Part shown: in pieces, positions 24,003 to 32,011 of the stretch | Layout: each line of letters opens with the position of its first letter | Position numbering within the stretch: position 1 is the stretch's first letter | Source of the DNA: Flavobacterium gyeonganense | Lineage (GTDB): Bacteria > Bacteroidota > Bacteroidia > Flavobacteriales > Flavobacteriaceae | Direction of reading: 5' to 3' | NCBI RefSeq assembly: GCF_029625295.1 | Contig: NZ_CP121112.1 | Coordinates: 2,418,001-2,482,000 of the forward strand | Length of the DNA stretch: 64,000 nt | Made by a program: the position numbers and the translations under genes | The notes under the pieces: model-generated | The model's input: the letters and a program-made list of their open reading frames with translations, nothing else | Told to the model about the DNA's origin: nothing | Database searches by the model: none

Positions 24003-24672
24003 AAATTCCAAATTCCAATCCTGAAAAGGAAAATTCTAAAAATGAAATTCCAAATTCTAATTGTAAAAGGATTAAAATTATATAGTTTTGAGTTGCAAAA
24101 GTATGATTAAAATATCAATTAACTACTTAGTTGTTTTTGTGATTATGGCTGATAGAATTTTTCTTAATTCTTCTACTTCGAATAGTAAAGAATCTGATAG
24201 TATTCTTTGATCGGAATTTAATTCATGTAATAGTCGTAACCAGAATTTAGATTCTTTAGCTTCTTTTCGGGCGATTTTCAATCTGAAAATTAAATCTTTA
24301 TCTCCTAATTTTTCATTTGCCTCAATGTAATTTGCTCCAATAGAACCAGACGATCTAATTAATTGTTTACCATCTTCAATATTTGATGTTGTTCTTGATA
24401 AGCTTTTAATGTAATTCCTGCATTCTTTTGCAAACAAAAATGTTCGTTCCTCTAAATCATATGGTTTATTCATGGTGTAAATCCCAAAATTTTAAAATCC
24501 CAAATTTCAATTGTTTGGGCTTAAAAATAATGAAATTAATTAAAAAATAAGTTTTTTCTTTCATATTTGTTTTGAAAGAATTTTTATAATGGAATTTCTC
24601 TCTCCAGTTTTGGAATTTGGAATTTCTTTGTATTGGAATTTAACCTTTTTTCAGGATTGGAATTTGGAATTT
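24003..24672. repeat. 25-bp inverted repeat enclosing the four-helix-bundle gene
   Basis: 24003-24027 is the exact reverse complement of 24648-24672 (25/25). Further aaattccaa-type repeats extend inward on both sides (24044-24060 and 24611-24640). The only gene between the arms is the S23-like protein at 24123-24473. The layout looks like a small mobile cassette or a repeat-bounded insertion between trmN6 and rimM. Confidence 0.75.
24123..24473 (-). CDS. Four-helix-bundle protein (S23/23S rRNA intervening-sequence family)
   Basis: A 116-aa helical protein with the family signature: N-terminal Y-DLEERTFLFAKECRNYI, then LIRSSGSIGANYIEANEKLGDKDLIFRLKIARKEAKES (given in outline: SSGSIGANYIEAN is the core), and a WLRLLHEL helix. 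The family was first found in 23S rRNA intervening sequences and is related to the Avd accessory protein of diversity-generating retroelements. Here there is no rRNA and no reverse transcriptase, and the gene sits inside a 25-bp inverted repeat. Function unknown; nucleic-acid binding is likely. Confidence 0.9.
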   Translation of the reverse strand: MNKPYDLEERTFLFAKECRNYIKSLSRTTSNIEDGKQLIRSSGSIGANYIEANEKLGDKDLIFRLKIARKEAKESKFWLRLLHELNSDQRILSDSLLFEVEELRKILSAIITKTTK

Positions 24673-24676
24673 TATT

Positions 24677-25201
24677 TTAAAGGTACATTTCCACCAATCC
24701 TTCTGGCAGATCCATAATGACTTTTTTATTGTCCCGATCAATTTTTACAAGAAAATGATCAATCATTGGAACTAGTATTTCAACTTCACCATTTAAAACT
24801 TCAAAAAGTGGCTGGGCAGAAGAATCATTAACAGAAGTAATTTTTCCAAAAACGCCTAAACGCTGGTCTTCAATTTCGAAACCAATAACTTCGTGGAAAT
24901 AAAATTTGTTGCCGGAAAGTTTTGGCAACATAGTTAAAGGAAGATAGACAGCATTTCCAACTAAGGCATCAGCGTCTTCTTCTGTATTTACATCTTCAAA
25001 ACGAACTCTTAAAAAGTCGTTTTTGTGTAGAGAACTTGTCTCAATAAAAAAAGGAACCAGATGTTTGTTGTGATCAACAAACACTGATTCCAGATTTTCG
25101 TATAACTCAGGTTCGTCTGTATCTAAATAGATTAGTACTTCACCTTTGAAACTAAATTTTTTAGCGATTTTACCTAAATAAAAACATTCTTCTTTATGCA
25201 T
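24677..25201 (-). CDS. rimM: Ribosome maturation factor RimM
   Basis: A 174-aa protein with the two RimM beta-barrels: N-terminal YLGKIAKKFSFKGEVLIYLDTDEPE and C-terminal PRC-barrel-like segment (VIGFEIEDQRLGVFGKITSVND...VLVPMIDHFLVKIDRDNKKVIMDLPEGL in outline). It assists 30S head assembly around S19. It is 15 nt downstream of rpsP, the usual rpsP-rimM order; trmD does not follow here. Confidence 0.95.
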   Translation of the reverse strand: MHKEECFYLGKIAKKFSFKGEVLIYLDTDEPELYENLESVFVDHNKHLVPFFIETSSLHKNDFLRVRFEDVNTEEDADALVGNAVYLPLTMLPKLSGNKFYFHEVIGFEIEDQRLGVFGKITSVNDSSAQPLFEVLNGEVEILVPMIDHFLVKIDRDNKKVIMDLPEGLVEMYL

Positions 25202-25216
25202 TATCGCTAGCTAAAA

Positions 25217-25777
25217 TTATGCTTCAGTTGTTTCGTTATTCTCTTCAGCAGCAGGAGCTTCTTCAGTAGCAGCTTCAACTTCAGCAACTTCTTCTGTAGC
25301 CTCTGCAGCAGCGATAGCATCAGCTTCAGCCTGAGCTGCAGCAGCTAAACGTTTTGCATTAACTTCTTGTTCTGCTTTTAAAGCTTTAGCTTTAACATCA
25401 GCCTGTGCTTTTGATAAACCGTCTTTTTTAGCATCAACTTTTCCAGCTTTAGCCTCTAACCAAGCAGCTAATTTTGCATCTGCCTGCTCTTGAGTCAAAG
25501 CTCCTTTACGGATACCTCCATCAAGGTGGTGTTTCAATAAAGCACCTTTGTAAGAAAGGATAGCTCTTGCAGTATCAGTTGGCTGAGCACCATTATGCAA
25601 CCATTTTACTGCACTATCAAGGTTTAAGTCGATAGTTGCCGGGTTAGTGTTTGGATTGTAAGTACCGATTTTCTCTAAGTATTTACCATCTCTTTTTGAG
25701 CGTGCATCTGCAGCTACAACCCAGTAAAAAGGTTTTCCTTTTTTACCGTGTCTTTGTAATCTAATTTTTACTGACAT
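25217..25777 (-). CDS. rpsP: 30S ribosomal protein S16
   Basis: A 186-aa protein. Residues 1-85 are canonical S16 (VKIRLQRHGKKGKPFYWVVAAD, KYLEKIGTYNPNTNP, LDSAVKWLHNGAQPTDTAR). From about residue 90 there is a long Ala/Glu/Lys-rich extension (AAAAQAEADAIAAAEATEEV and on), as in other Bacteroidota S16 proteins, about twice the usual length. It is the first gene of the rpsP-rimM operon, with the -7 box TATCTTTG 50 nt upstream. Confidence 0.96.
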   Translation of the reverse strand: MSVKIRLQRHGKKGKPFYWVVAADARSKRDGKYLEKIGTYNPNTNPATIDLNLDSAVKWLHNGAQPTDTARAILSYKGALLKHHLDGGIRKGALTQEQADAKLAAWLEAKAGKVDAKKDGLSKAQADVKAKALKAEQEVNAKRLAAAAQAEADAIAAAEATEEVAEVEAATEEAPAAEENNETTEA

Positions 25778-25826
25778 AATCGTATGATTAAATTTTGAGG
25801 TACTCGACCTCTGTTAATTAAGGGCG

Positions 25827-25834
25827 CAAAGATA
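25827..25834 (-). promoter_or_regulatory. -7 box of the rpsP-rimM operon
   Basis: Read leftward TATCTTTG matches TAnnTTTG. The leader between it and the rpsP ATG holds a small hairpin (gaggt/acctc, 25797-25811) that could serve in autoregulation. No clear -33 box. Confidence 0.5.
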
Positions 25835-25982
25835 TAATTTTTTTCTGAATTGTAGTCCAAAATAGATTAAATAAAAAAGGAAAAAAATGATGTATTTTTT
25901 GATTTTTTTTTGATTCTGGCTTTAAAAATCAAAATAAAAGCATAAATAAACTAATCTGTAGTAGATTACAGAAAAATAAAGC

Positions 25983-25990
25983 TACATTTG
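25983..25990 (+). promoter_or_regulatory. -7 box upstream of the RRM protein gene
   Basis: TACATTTG fits TAnnTTTG and lies 23 nt before the ATG at 26014. The -33 box is not evident. Confidence 0.45.
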
Positions 25991-26013
25991 TTTATTATTA
26001 TAAATAAGTATAT

Positions 26014-26364
26014 ATGAACATTTTTGTGGGAAGCCTTCCATTCAGTATTGAGGAAGCAGATTTAAGAGAGTCTTTCGAGGCTTACGGAGCGGTAGATTCA
26101 GTAAAAATTATTACTGATAAATTTACCGGAAGAAGCAAAGGATTTGGTTTTGTTGAGATGCCAAACGACGCGGAAGCTCAAAAAGCAATTGATGAATTGA
26201 ACGGAGCTGTTGTTTCAGGACGTGCAATTGTGGTTAATAAATCTGAGCCAAAACCTGAAGGAGAAAGAAGAAGCTTCAATAACAACCGTGGAGGAGATTC
26301 TCGCGGAGGTTACGGAAACAACCGTGGTGGAAATGACCGTGGTGGAAACAGAGGAGGATATTAA
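26014..26364 (+). CDS. RNA-binding protein with RRM and RGG tail
   Basis: A 116-aa protein. Residues 1-80 form an RNA recognition motif with RNP2 (NIFVGSLPF) and RNP1 (KGFGFVEM, about 46-53). Residues 88-116 are a Gly/Arg/Asn-rich RGG-type tail (RGGDSRGGYGNNRGG). It binds RNA as a chaperone-like small protein, the usual glycine-rich RRM protein of Bacteroidota and cyanobacteria, often cold- or stress-regulated. Monocistronic: own promoter and a strong terminator. Confidence 0.95.
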   Translation: MNIFVGSLPFSIEEADLRESFEAYGAVDSVKIITDKFTGRSKGFGFVEMPNDAEAQKAIDELNGAVVSGRAIVVNKSEPKPEGERRSFNNNRGGDSRGGYGNNRGGNDRGGNRGGY

Positions 26365-26383
26365 TATTTTTTTCTAAATATAT

Positions 26384-26413
26384 AAAAGGGATCAATTTAC
26401 ATTGATCCCTTTT
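26384..26413 (+). terminator. Terminator after the RRM protein gene
   Basis: aaaagggatcaat (26384-26396) pairs perfectly with attgatccctttt (26401-26413) over a 4-nt loop, followed by T's. Confidence 0.9.
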
Positions 26414-26491
26414 TTTTCATGTTTTATTTTTTTCATGTTTTACGTTCCAGTAGTAACCTGAAACTTGAAACCTGAAACAAAAAATAACTAA

Positions 26492-27547
26492 TTATACGTT
26501 CGCAGCTAACCAGTCACCTACTTCTTTGGTTCCGTATGCTTTGCCTCCATTAGCTAAATCTTCGGTAACTACTCCTGCTTCTAAAGCTTTGTTTACAGCA
26601 TCTCTCATTGCTTTTCCTTCTTCCATTAATCCGAAGTTTTCGAACATCATAGCAGCAGATAAAACAGTAGCCATTGGGTTAGCGATATTTAATCCGGTAG
26701 CTTGTGGATATGAACCGTGAATAGGCTCAAATAAAGATACTTCAGCTCCCATCGATGCAGAAGGCATTAATCCCATTGAACCAGAAATTACAGAAGCTTC
26801 ATCTGTTAAAATGTCTCCAAATAAGTTCTCCGTAATCAAAACATCATAAGAGTTTGGCCATTGTACCAAACGCATTGCAACCGCATCAACAAATTCGTAG
26901 CTTACTTCTACTTCCGGATAGTCTTTTTCCATTGCCTGAACTGTTTCTCTCCACAAACGTGACGTTTCCAAAACGTTTGCTTTGTCCACACAGCATAATT
27001 TTTTAGAACGCGTCATTGCTAATTCGAAACCTTTTTTAGCCAAACGCTGTACTTCGGCTCTTGTGTAAACGCAGTTGTCAAAAGCAGTATCTCCGTTATC
27101 TTTTCTTCCTTTTTCACCAAAATAAATTCCGCCAGTTAATTCTCTTAAGAAAACTAAGTCAGTTCCTTCGATTCTTTCTCTTTTTAATGGAGATTTATCC
27201 AATAAAGACGGGAATGTAAATGTTGGTCTTACGTTTGCGAACAAACCTAATGCTTTACGCATTTTCAACAAACCTTGTTCCGGACGTACAGGCGCAGAAG
27301 GGTCGTTATCATATTTAGGGTGTCCAATGGCTCCGAAAAGAACAGCATCAGCATTTTTACAAATTTCGTGTGTAGCATCAGGATAAGGTTCACCTACTGC
27401 GTCAATTGCAGCAGCACCGGTCAAAGCTGGTTTCCATGTAATTTCATGTCCAAATTTTTGTGCAACGGCATCTGATACTTTTACTGCCTGATCAATTACT
27501 TCTGGTCCGATTCCGTCTCCAGCTAAAAGGGCTATGTTAAATTTCAT
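26492..27547 (-). CDS. leuB: 3-isopropylmalate dehydrogenase
   Basis: A 351-aa NAD-dependent decarboxylating dehydrogenase. Landmarks are [12 protein letters not shown] at the N-terminus, substrate Arg residues around [33 protein letters not shown], and the metal/NAD site [25 protein letters not shown] with [12 protein letters not shown]. It converts 3-isopropylmalate to 2-oxoisocaproate in leucine synthesis and may act on 3-methylmalate in the citramalate route to isoleucine. Last gene of the leftward leu operon. Confidence 0.95.
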   Translation of the reverse strand: MKFNIALLAGDGIGPEVIDQAVKVSDAVAQKFGHEITWKPALTGAAAIDAVGEPYPDATHEICKNADAVLFGAIGHPKYDNDPSAPVRPEQGLLKMRKALGLFANVRPTFTFPSLLDKSPLKRERIEGTDLVFLRELTGGIYFGEKGRKDNGDTAFDNCVYTRAEVQRLAKKGFELAMTRSKKLCCVDKANVLETSRLWRETVQAMEKDYPEVEVSYEFVDAVAMRLVQWPNSYDVLITENLFGDILTDEASVISGSMGLMPSASMGAEVSLFEPIHGSYPQATGLNIANPMATVLSAAMMFENFGLMEEGKAMRDAVNKALEAGVVTEDLANGGKAYGTKEVGDWLAANV

Positions 27548-27593
27548 TTTATTGATATTATGGGTTTATTTACTATTTATTTTTATTTCAGTT

Positions 27594-29117
27594 TTACTGC
27601 GTGATGACATTCAGCATTTTTTGAGTTGCAATAATTGCAGCAACTGTCTGATCCGAGTCTAATCCTCTGGTTTTGAATTCTTTTCCATTGTTTACCCAGG
27701 TGATAATAGTTTCGCATAAAGCGTCAGAACTACTCCCGGGCGGGATTCTCACAGCATAGTCAATCAATTTTGGGAGCGTTAATTTTTTGCTTTTATAAAT
27801 TTTAGTAAGTGCATTCATGAAAGCATCAAACTGTCCGTCGCCTTGTGCATTTTCTTCGATTATTTCTCCATCAAATTTTAAGCATAAAGTAGTTGATGGG
27901 CGCATTCCTTTTGAATGGACTAATATATAAGATTCGATTTTAATTTTCTCTTCATATGTGTGGCTGTCCAAAACATCTGAAATAATATATGGAAGATCTT
28001 CCTTGGTAACGGTTTCTTTTTTATCACCCAATTCAATAATTCTTTGAGTAACCAATTTCAAATCTTCCTGATTCAATTTCAACCCTAATTCCTGAAGATT
28101 TTTTTCAATATTAGCTTTTCCTGAAGTTTTGCCAAGGGCATATTTTCTTTTTCTTCCAAAACGTTCCGGAAGAAGATCATTAAAATATAAATTGTTCTTA
28201 TTGTCACCATCGGCGTGTATCCCGGCAGTCTGTGTAAAAACATTATCTCCAACAATTGGTTTGTTGGCAGGAATTCTGTATCCTGTAAAAGTTTCAACTA
28301 ATTTGCTTACAGAGTACAACGAGGTTTCTTTAATGTTGATTTTTACATCCGGCATAAAATCATTGATAACAGCAACCGTACTTTCAAGCGGTGCATTTCC
28401 TGCCCGTTCACCCATTCCGTTTACGGTTACGTGAAGCCCTTTTATACCGGCTTTTATAGCTTCCATAACATTAGCAACACTTAAATCGTAATCGTTATGA
28501 GCGTGAAAGTCAAAATGAGTATTGGGATATTTTGCTGTAATGGTCGAAATGAATTCAAAGGCCTGTGAAGGAATCAATACGCCGAGTGTGTCCGGAAGCA
28601 AGATTCTTTTTATGGGCTGTTGTGTTAGGAAGTCTAAATACTGAAAAACATATTCAGGAGAATTACGCATTCCGTTGCTCCAGTCTTCCAGATAAACATT
28701 GGTTTCAATGTTATTTTCTTTTGCTAACGCTATTGTTTGGGCTATTTCAGAAAAGTGTTGTTCCGGAGTTTTTTTTAATTGATGTGTCAGGTGGTTCAGA
28801 GAGCCTTTCGTCAATAAATTCTGGACTTTGGCACCTGATTTTTTCATCCAGTCAATAGAAAGGCCGCCGTCAACAAAAGTCAGGACTTCGATTCTGCTGG
28901 TGTATCCTTTTTCTTCGGCCCAGGACATAATGCCGCTGACCCCCTGAAATTCGCCTTCACTTACACGTGCTGAAGCAATTTCGATTCTGTCAATATTTAA
29001 TTCTTCCAGCAATAATTGTGCAATGGTCAGTTTTTCTGCAGCAGAAAAAGATACTCCTGAGGTTTGTTCACCATCACGGAGTGTTGTATCCATTATTTCA
29101 ATTTTTCTTTTTTCCAT
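27594..29117 (-). CDS. (R)-citramalate synthase-like / 2-isopropylmalate synthase family
   Basis: A 507-aa enzyme. I start at ATG 29117 (MEKRKIEIMDTTLRDGEQTSG); the 28 codons upstream are an AT-rich leader. The HMGL-like catalytic domain has DTTLRDGEQ, HAHNDYDLSVAN and NGMGERAGN. The C-terminal LeuA-dimer regulatory domain is at about 380-505. The blocks FVDGG..DWMKKSGAK, NLLTKGSLNHL and VYLEDWSNG closely follow what I recall of Leptospira citramalate synthase, including the Leu and Tyr residues said to fit pyruvate. Citramalate synthase (pyruvate plus acetyl-CoA, isoleucine route) is thus my preferred reaction, with leuA as the alternative. It lies between leuD and leuB. Confidence 0.85.
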   Translation of the reverse strand: MEKRKIEIMDTTLRDGEQTSGVSFSAAEKLTIAQLLLEELNIDRIEIASARVSEGEFQGVSGIMSWAEEKGYTSRIEVLTFVDGGLSIDWMKKSGAKVQNLLTKGSLNHLTHQLKKTPEQHFSEIAQTIALAKENNIETNVYLEDWSNGMRNSPEYVFQYLDFLTQQPIKRILLPDTLGVLIPSQAFEFISTITAKYPNTHFDFHAHNDYDLSVANVMEAIKAGIKGLHVTVNGMGERAGNAPLESTVAVINDFMPDVKINIKETSLYSVSKLVETFTGYRIPANKPIVGDNVFTQTAGIHADGDNKNNLYFNDLLPERFGRKRKYALGKTSGKANIEKNLQELGLKLNQEDLKLVTQRIIELGDKKETVTKEDLPYIISDVLDSHTYEEKIKIESYILVHSKGMRPSTTLCLKFDGEIIEENAQGDGQFDAFMNALTKIYKSKKLTLPKLIDYAVRIPPGSSSDALCETIITWVNNGKEFKTRGLDSDQTVAAIIATQKMLNVITQ

Positions 29118-29245
29118 ATTAAATATGAGATGACTTTTGTGTGATTTGATAAGTATCGAATCAAATTTTGTAAAATTGTAAAAAGCAGTTATGAAGCCCA
29201 ACTTAAGAATTGAAACTTACATAACTGCATTTGAGTTGGTTGTGT

Positions 29246-29842
29246 TTAGTAAGGAAGCTTGTCAGCGAAAGCTTTAATATCTTCCTTAATATTTTGTAAA
29301 TAATCAATATCATCAAACCCATTGATCATATTGTTCTTTTTGTATCCGTTGATCGCAAATGATTCCTGTTCACCTGTTGACAATAAAGTAATAGTCTGAG
29401 CCGGAAGATTGATTTCTAATTCTGTTTTTGGATCAGCTTCGATAGCTTTGAAAATGTTTTCCAAAAATTCAGGGCTGATTTGCACTGGTAAAACACCAAT
29501 ATTTAAACAGTTTCCTTTGAAGATGTCAGCAAAAAATGAAGAAACTACAGCACGGAATCCGTAATCGTAAACTGCCCATGCAGCGTGCTCTCTAGAAGAT
29601 CCAGAACCGAAGTTTTTTCCTCCAACAAGGATTTTTCCACTGTAAGTTGGATTGTTTAAAACGAAATCTGCTTTTGGAGTATCGTCTCCATTGTATCTCC
29701 AGTCTCTGAAAAGGTTGTCTCCAAAACCTTCACGTTTTGTCGCTTTCAGGAAACGGGCCGGGATGATTTGATCTGTATCTACGTTCTCAATTGGCAACGG
29801 CACTGCGCTGCTGGTTAATATATTAAATTTATCGTATGCCAT
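29246..29842 (-). CDS. leuD: 3-isopropylmalate dehydratase small subunit
   Basis: A 198-aa swivel-domain subunit. Landmarks: NVDTDQIIPARFLK, GGKNFGSGSSREHAAWA (substrate loop), FFADIFKGNCLNIGVLP. Together with LeuC it isomerises 2- to 3-isopropylmalate (and citramalate to 3-methylmalate). It lies 105 bp after leuC; the spacer holds 'ttttagattt' direct repeats. Confidence 0.95.
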   Translation of the reverse strand: MAYDKFNILTSSAVPLPIENVDTDQIIPARFLKATKREGFGDNLFRDWRYNGDDTPKADFVLNNPTYSGKILVGGKNFGSGSSREHAAWAVYDYGFRAVVSSFFADIFKGNCLNIGVLPVQISPEFLENIFKAIEADPKTELEINLPAQTITLLSTGEQESFAINGYKKNNMINGFDDIDYLQNIKEDIKAFADKLPY

Positions 29843-29947
29843 TTTAATTTTAGATTTTTGGATTTTAGATTTTAGATTTTCTGAAAGCGAGAATCTTTTA
29901 ATCTAAAAACAATTTTAATTGATTTTTGAAATTGTTATTGCAATTGA

Positions 29948-31342
29948 CTAGAACAATTCTCTCGGGTCAGTCAATTTTCCTGTTACCGCTGCTGCTGCTG
30001 CCATAATTGGACTTGCCAAAAGCGTTCTGGAACCAGGACCCTGACGACCTTCAAAGTTTCTGTTTGACGTACTTACCGCGTATTTTCCTGCAGGAACTTT
30101 ATCATCGTTCATGGCTAAACAAGCAGAACATCCAGGCTGACGTAATACGAAACCAGCCTCAGTCAGAATATCTAAAATTCCTTCTTCTTTAATTTGTGCT
30201 TCAACTACGTGAGATCCAGGAACTAACCAAGCCGTAACATTATCTGCTTTTTTTCTTCCTTTTACAATTTCAGCGAAAGCTCTAAAATCTTCAATACGTC
30301 CGTTTGTACAGCTTCCTAAGAAAACGTAATCGATTTGTTTTCCGATCATTACATCATCTTCATTGAAGCCCATGTAAGCTAACGATTTTTTGTAAGTTTC
30401 CTCACCGCCTTCAACTTCTTTAGCGTTCGGGATATGTTTTGTAATACCAATTCCCATTCCAGGGTTAGTACCATATGTAATCATTGGTTCGATGTCTTCA
30501 GCTTTGATGTTTAATTCAGCATCAAAAACAGCATCTGCGTCTGTTTTAAGTGTTTTCCAGTATTCAACAGCTTTTGTCCAGGCTTCTCCTTTTGGAGCGT
30601 ATAATCTTCCTTCTAAGAAATCGAAAGTAGTCTGGTCAGGAGCGATCATTCCTCCACGAGCACCCATTTCGATACTTAAGTTACAAACTGTCATACGTCC
30701 TTCCATAGTCATGTTTTCGAAAACATTACCAGCATATTCAACAAAGTAACCTGTCCCTCCAGAAGTAGTTAATTGAGCAATAATGTAAAGCGCAACGTCT
30801 TTTGGTCCAACTCCTTTACTAAGTTGTCCGTTTACGTTGATACGCATTTTCTTTGGTTTAGGCTGCATAATACATTGCGTAGAAAGCACCATTTCAACCT
30901 CAGAGGTTCCGATACCAAAAGCGATAGCTCCAAAAGCACCGTGAGTAGACGTATGCGAATCCCCGCATACAATAGTAGCACCTGGCAAAGTAATTCCGTT
31001 TTCAGGACCAACTACGTGTACAATTCCATTTTTTTGGTGACCTAATCCCCAGTGCGAAATGCCGTATTCGTTTGCATTGTCTTCAAGTGCTTTTAACTGG
31101 TTTGCAGAAAGCGGATCCTGAACTGGTAAATGTTGGTTTATGGTTGGTGTATTGTGGTCAGCAGTGGCAAAAGTACGTTCTGGGTATAAAACGTTAACGC
31201 CTCTTGATTTTAATCCTAAAAAAGCAACAGGACTCGTAACTTCATGAATGAAATGACGGTCAATAAAAAACACATCCGGTCCATCTTCAATTTTACGCAC
31301 AACGTGTGCATCCCATACTTTGTCAAATAATGTCTTACTCAT
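29948..31342 (-). CDS. leuC: 3-isopropylmalate dehydratase large subunit
   Basis: A 464-aa aconitase-family protein with the three 4Fe-4S cysteine regions: [14 protein letters not shown] and [12 protein letters not shown] hold the cluster ligands. [21 protein letters not shown] is the substrate block near residue 130. First gene of the leuC-leuD-synthase-leuB operon, with a well-formed promoter at 31408-31437. Confidence 0.96.
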   Translation of the reverse strand: MSKTLFDKVWDAHVVRKIEDGPDVFFIDRHFIHEVTSPVAFLGLKSRGVNVLYPERTFATADHNTPTINQHLPVQDPLSANQLKALEDNANEYGISHWGLGHQKNGIVHVVGPENGITLPGATIVCGDSHTSTHGAFGAIAFGIGTSEVEMVLSTQCIMQPKPKKMRINVNGQLSKGVGPKDVALYIIAQLTTSGGTGYFVEYAGNVFENMTMEGRMTVCNLSIEMGARGGMIAPDQTTFDFLEGRLYAPKGEAWTKAVEYWKTLKTDADAVFDAELNIKAEDIEPMITYGTNPGMGIGITKHIPNAKEVEGGEETYKKSLAYMGFNEDDVMIGKQIDYVFLGSCTNGRIEDFRAFAEIVKGRKKADNVTAWLVPGSHVVEAQIKEEGILDILTEAGFVLRQPGCSACLAMNDDKVPAGKYAVSTSNRNFEGRQGPGSRTLLASPIMAAAAAVTGKLTDPRELF

Positions 31343-32011
31343 TTTTTATTTTTTTTAATTGTAATTTCTATAATCACAGCATTATCCTGTTCATTATAAT
31401 AGCAAAACAAAAGTAAAAAAAGATACAAAATCGTCAATTTTAATATTTCATTATATACGATGCCCAAACTAAAAACAAATTGCAAATGCGCTTTTGTGTA
31501 CTCTTTTTTGACGGAATAATGATACAGAAACTGATTTTGAAATTCCTTTTTAAGCCTAAATTTTACTTAACTGGTTTTAATTTTAATAGTTTGCAAATTT
31601 ATCTCAAAAACCCTATAAAATGTATTGTTTAATTAAAAAAAATGTAACAAATCAGATTAAAATAGTAATAATTATTAGTTTTGATTTCTTTTCATAAGCT
31701 TAGTTTTTTAATTTTTTGGTGTTTTTTGAGCTGTTTTTTGTTGGTTATTTAGATTCAATAAAACACCTGAATACTACGACATCCAAAAAGTGAAATTTTA
31801 TGAAATTTTATATATTTTAAGATAAAACCTGATATCTTTATAAGAATCTCTTTTACTTGAAATTTCCATTTTCTTTCTCCTAAAAAAAGCGTAAATTTGA
31901 CTTCCTTCCATTTTTCATAGCGCATTTATTTATGTTTCATGTTGTCAAATGTTTACAATGTGAAAGACTTGGAATTTGGAACTTTAAAATTTGACTTTTC
32001 TATAAAAATAT
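31343..32011. other. Long AT-rich divergent spacer between leuC and dnaE
   Basis: 669 bp without a convincing gene. It holds the leuC promoter (31408-31437, leftward). A -7-like TAAATTTG at 31892-31899 could serve dnaE but lacks a -33 box. A 6-codon frame in the leuC leader (ATG at 31395, read leftward, ending CTG TGA) is too weak to call a leader peptide. The rest is very AT-rich with no repeat I recognise apart from a ttggaatttgga fragment near 31969. Confidence 0.5.
31408..31437 (-). promoter_or_regulatory. Promoter of the leu operon
   Basis: Read leftward: TTG (31437-31435), 19-nt spacer, TACTTTTG (31415-31408). This is a full match to the Bacteroidota pattern, about 60 nt before the leuC ATG. 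Confidence 0.7.

Noticed and set aside
24123..24473. S23-family gene as the Avd part of a diversity-generating retroelement
   Set aside because: No reverse transcriptase, template repeat or variable target gene is in the neighbourhood.
28129..28434. Rightward 101-codon frame inside the synthase gene
   Set aside because: Lies entirely opposite conserved codons of the leu-operon synthase and shows no protein features.
29118..29201. Longer N-terminus (ATG 29201) for the leu-operon synthase
   Set aside because: The added residues are AT-rich leader sequence; family members begin right before the TTLRDGEQ block.
31459..31518. 19-codon frame in the leuC-dnaE spacer
   Set aside because: No promoter or ribosome site, no run of Leu or Ile codons that would suggest an attenuator, and chance is expected at this length.
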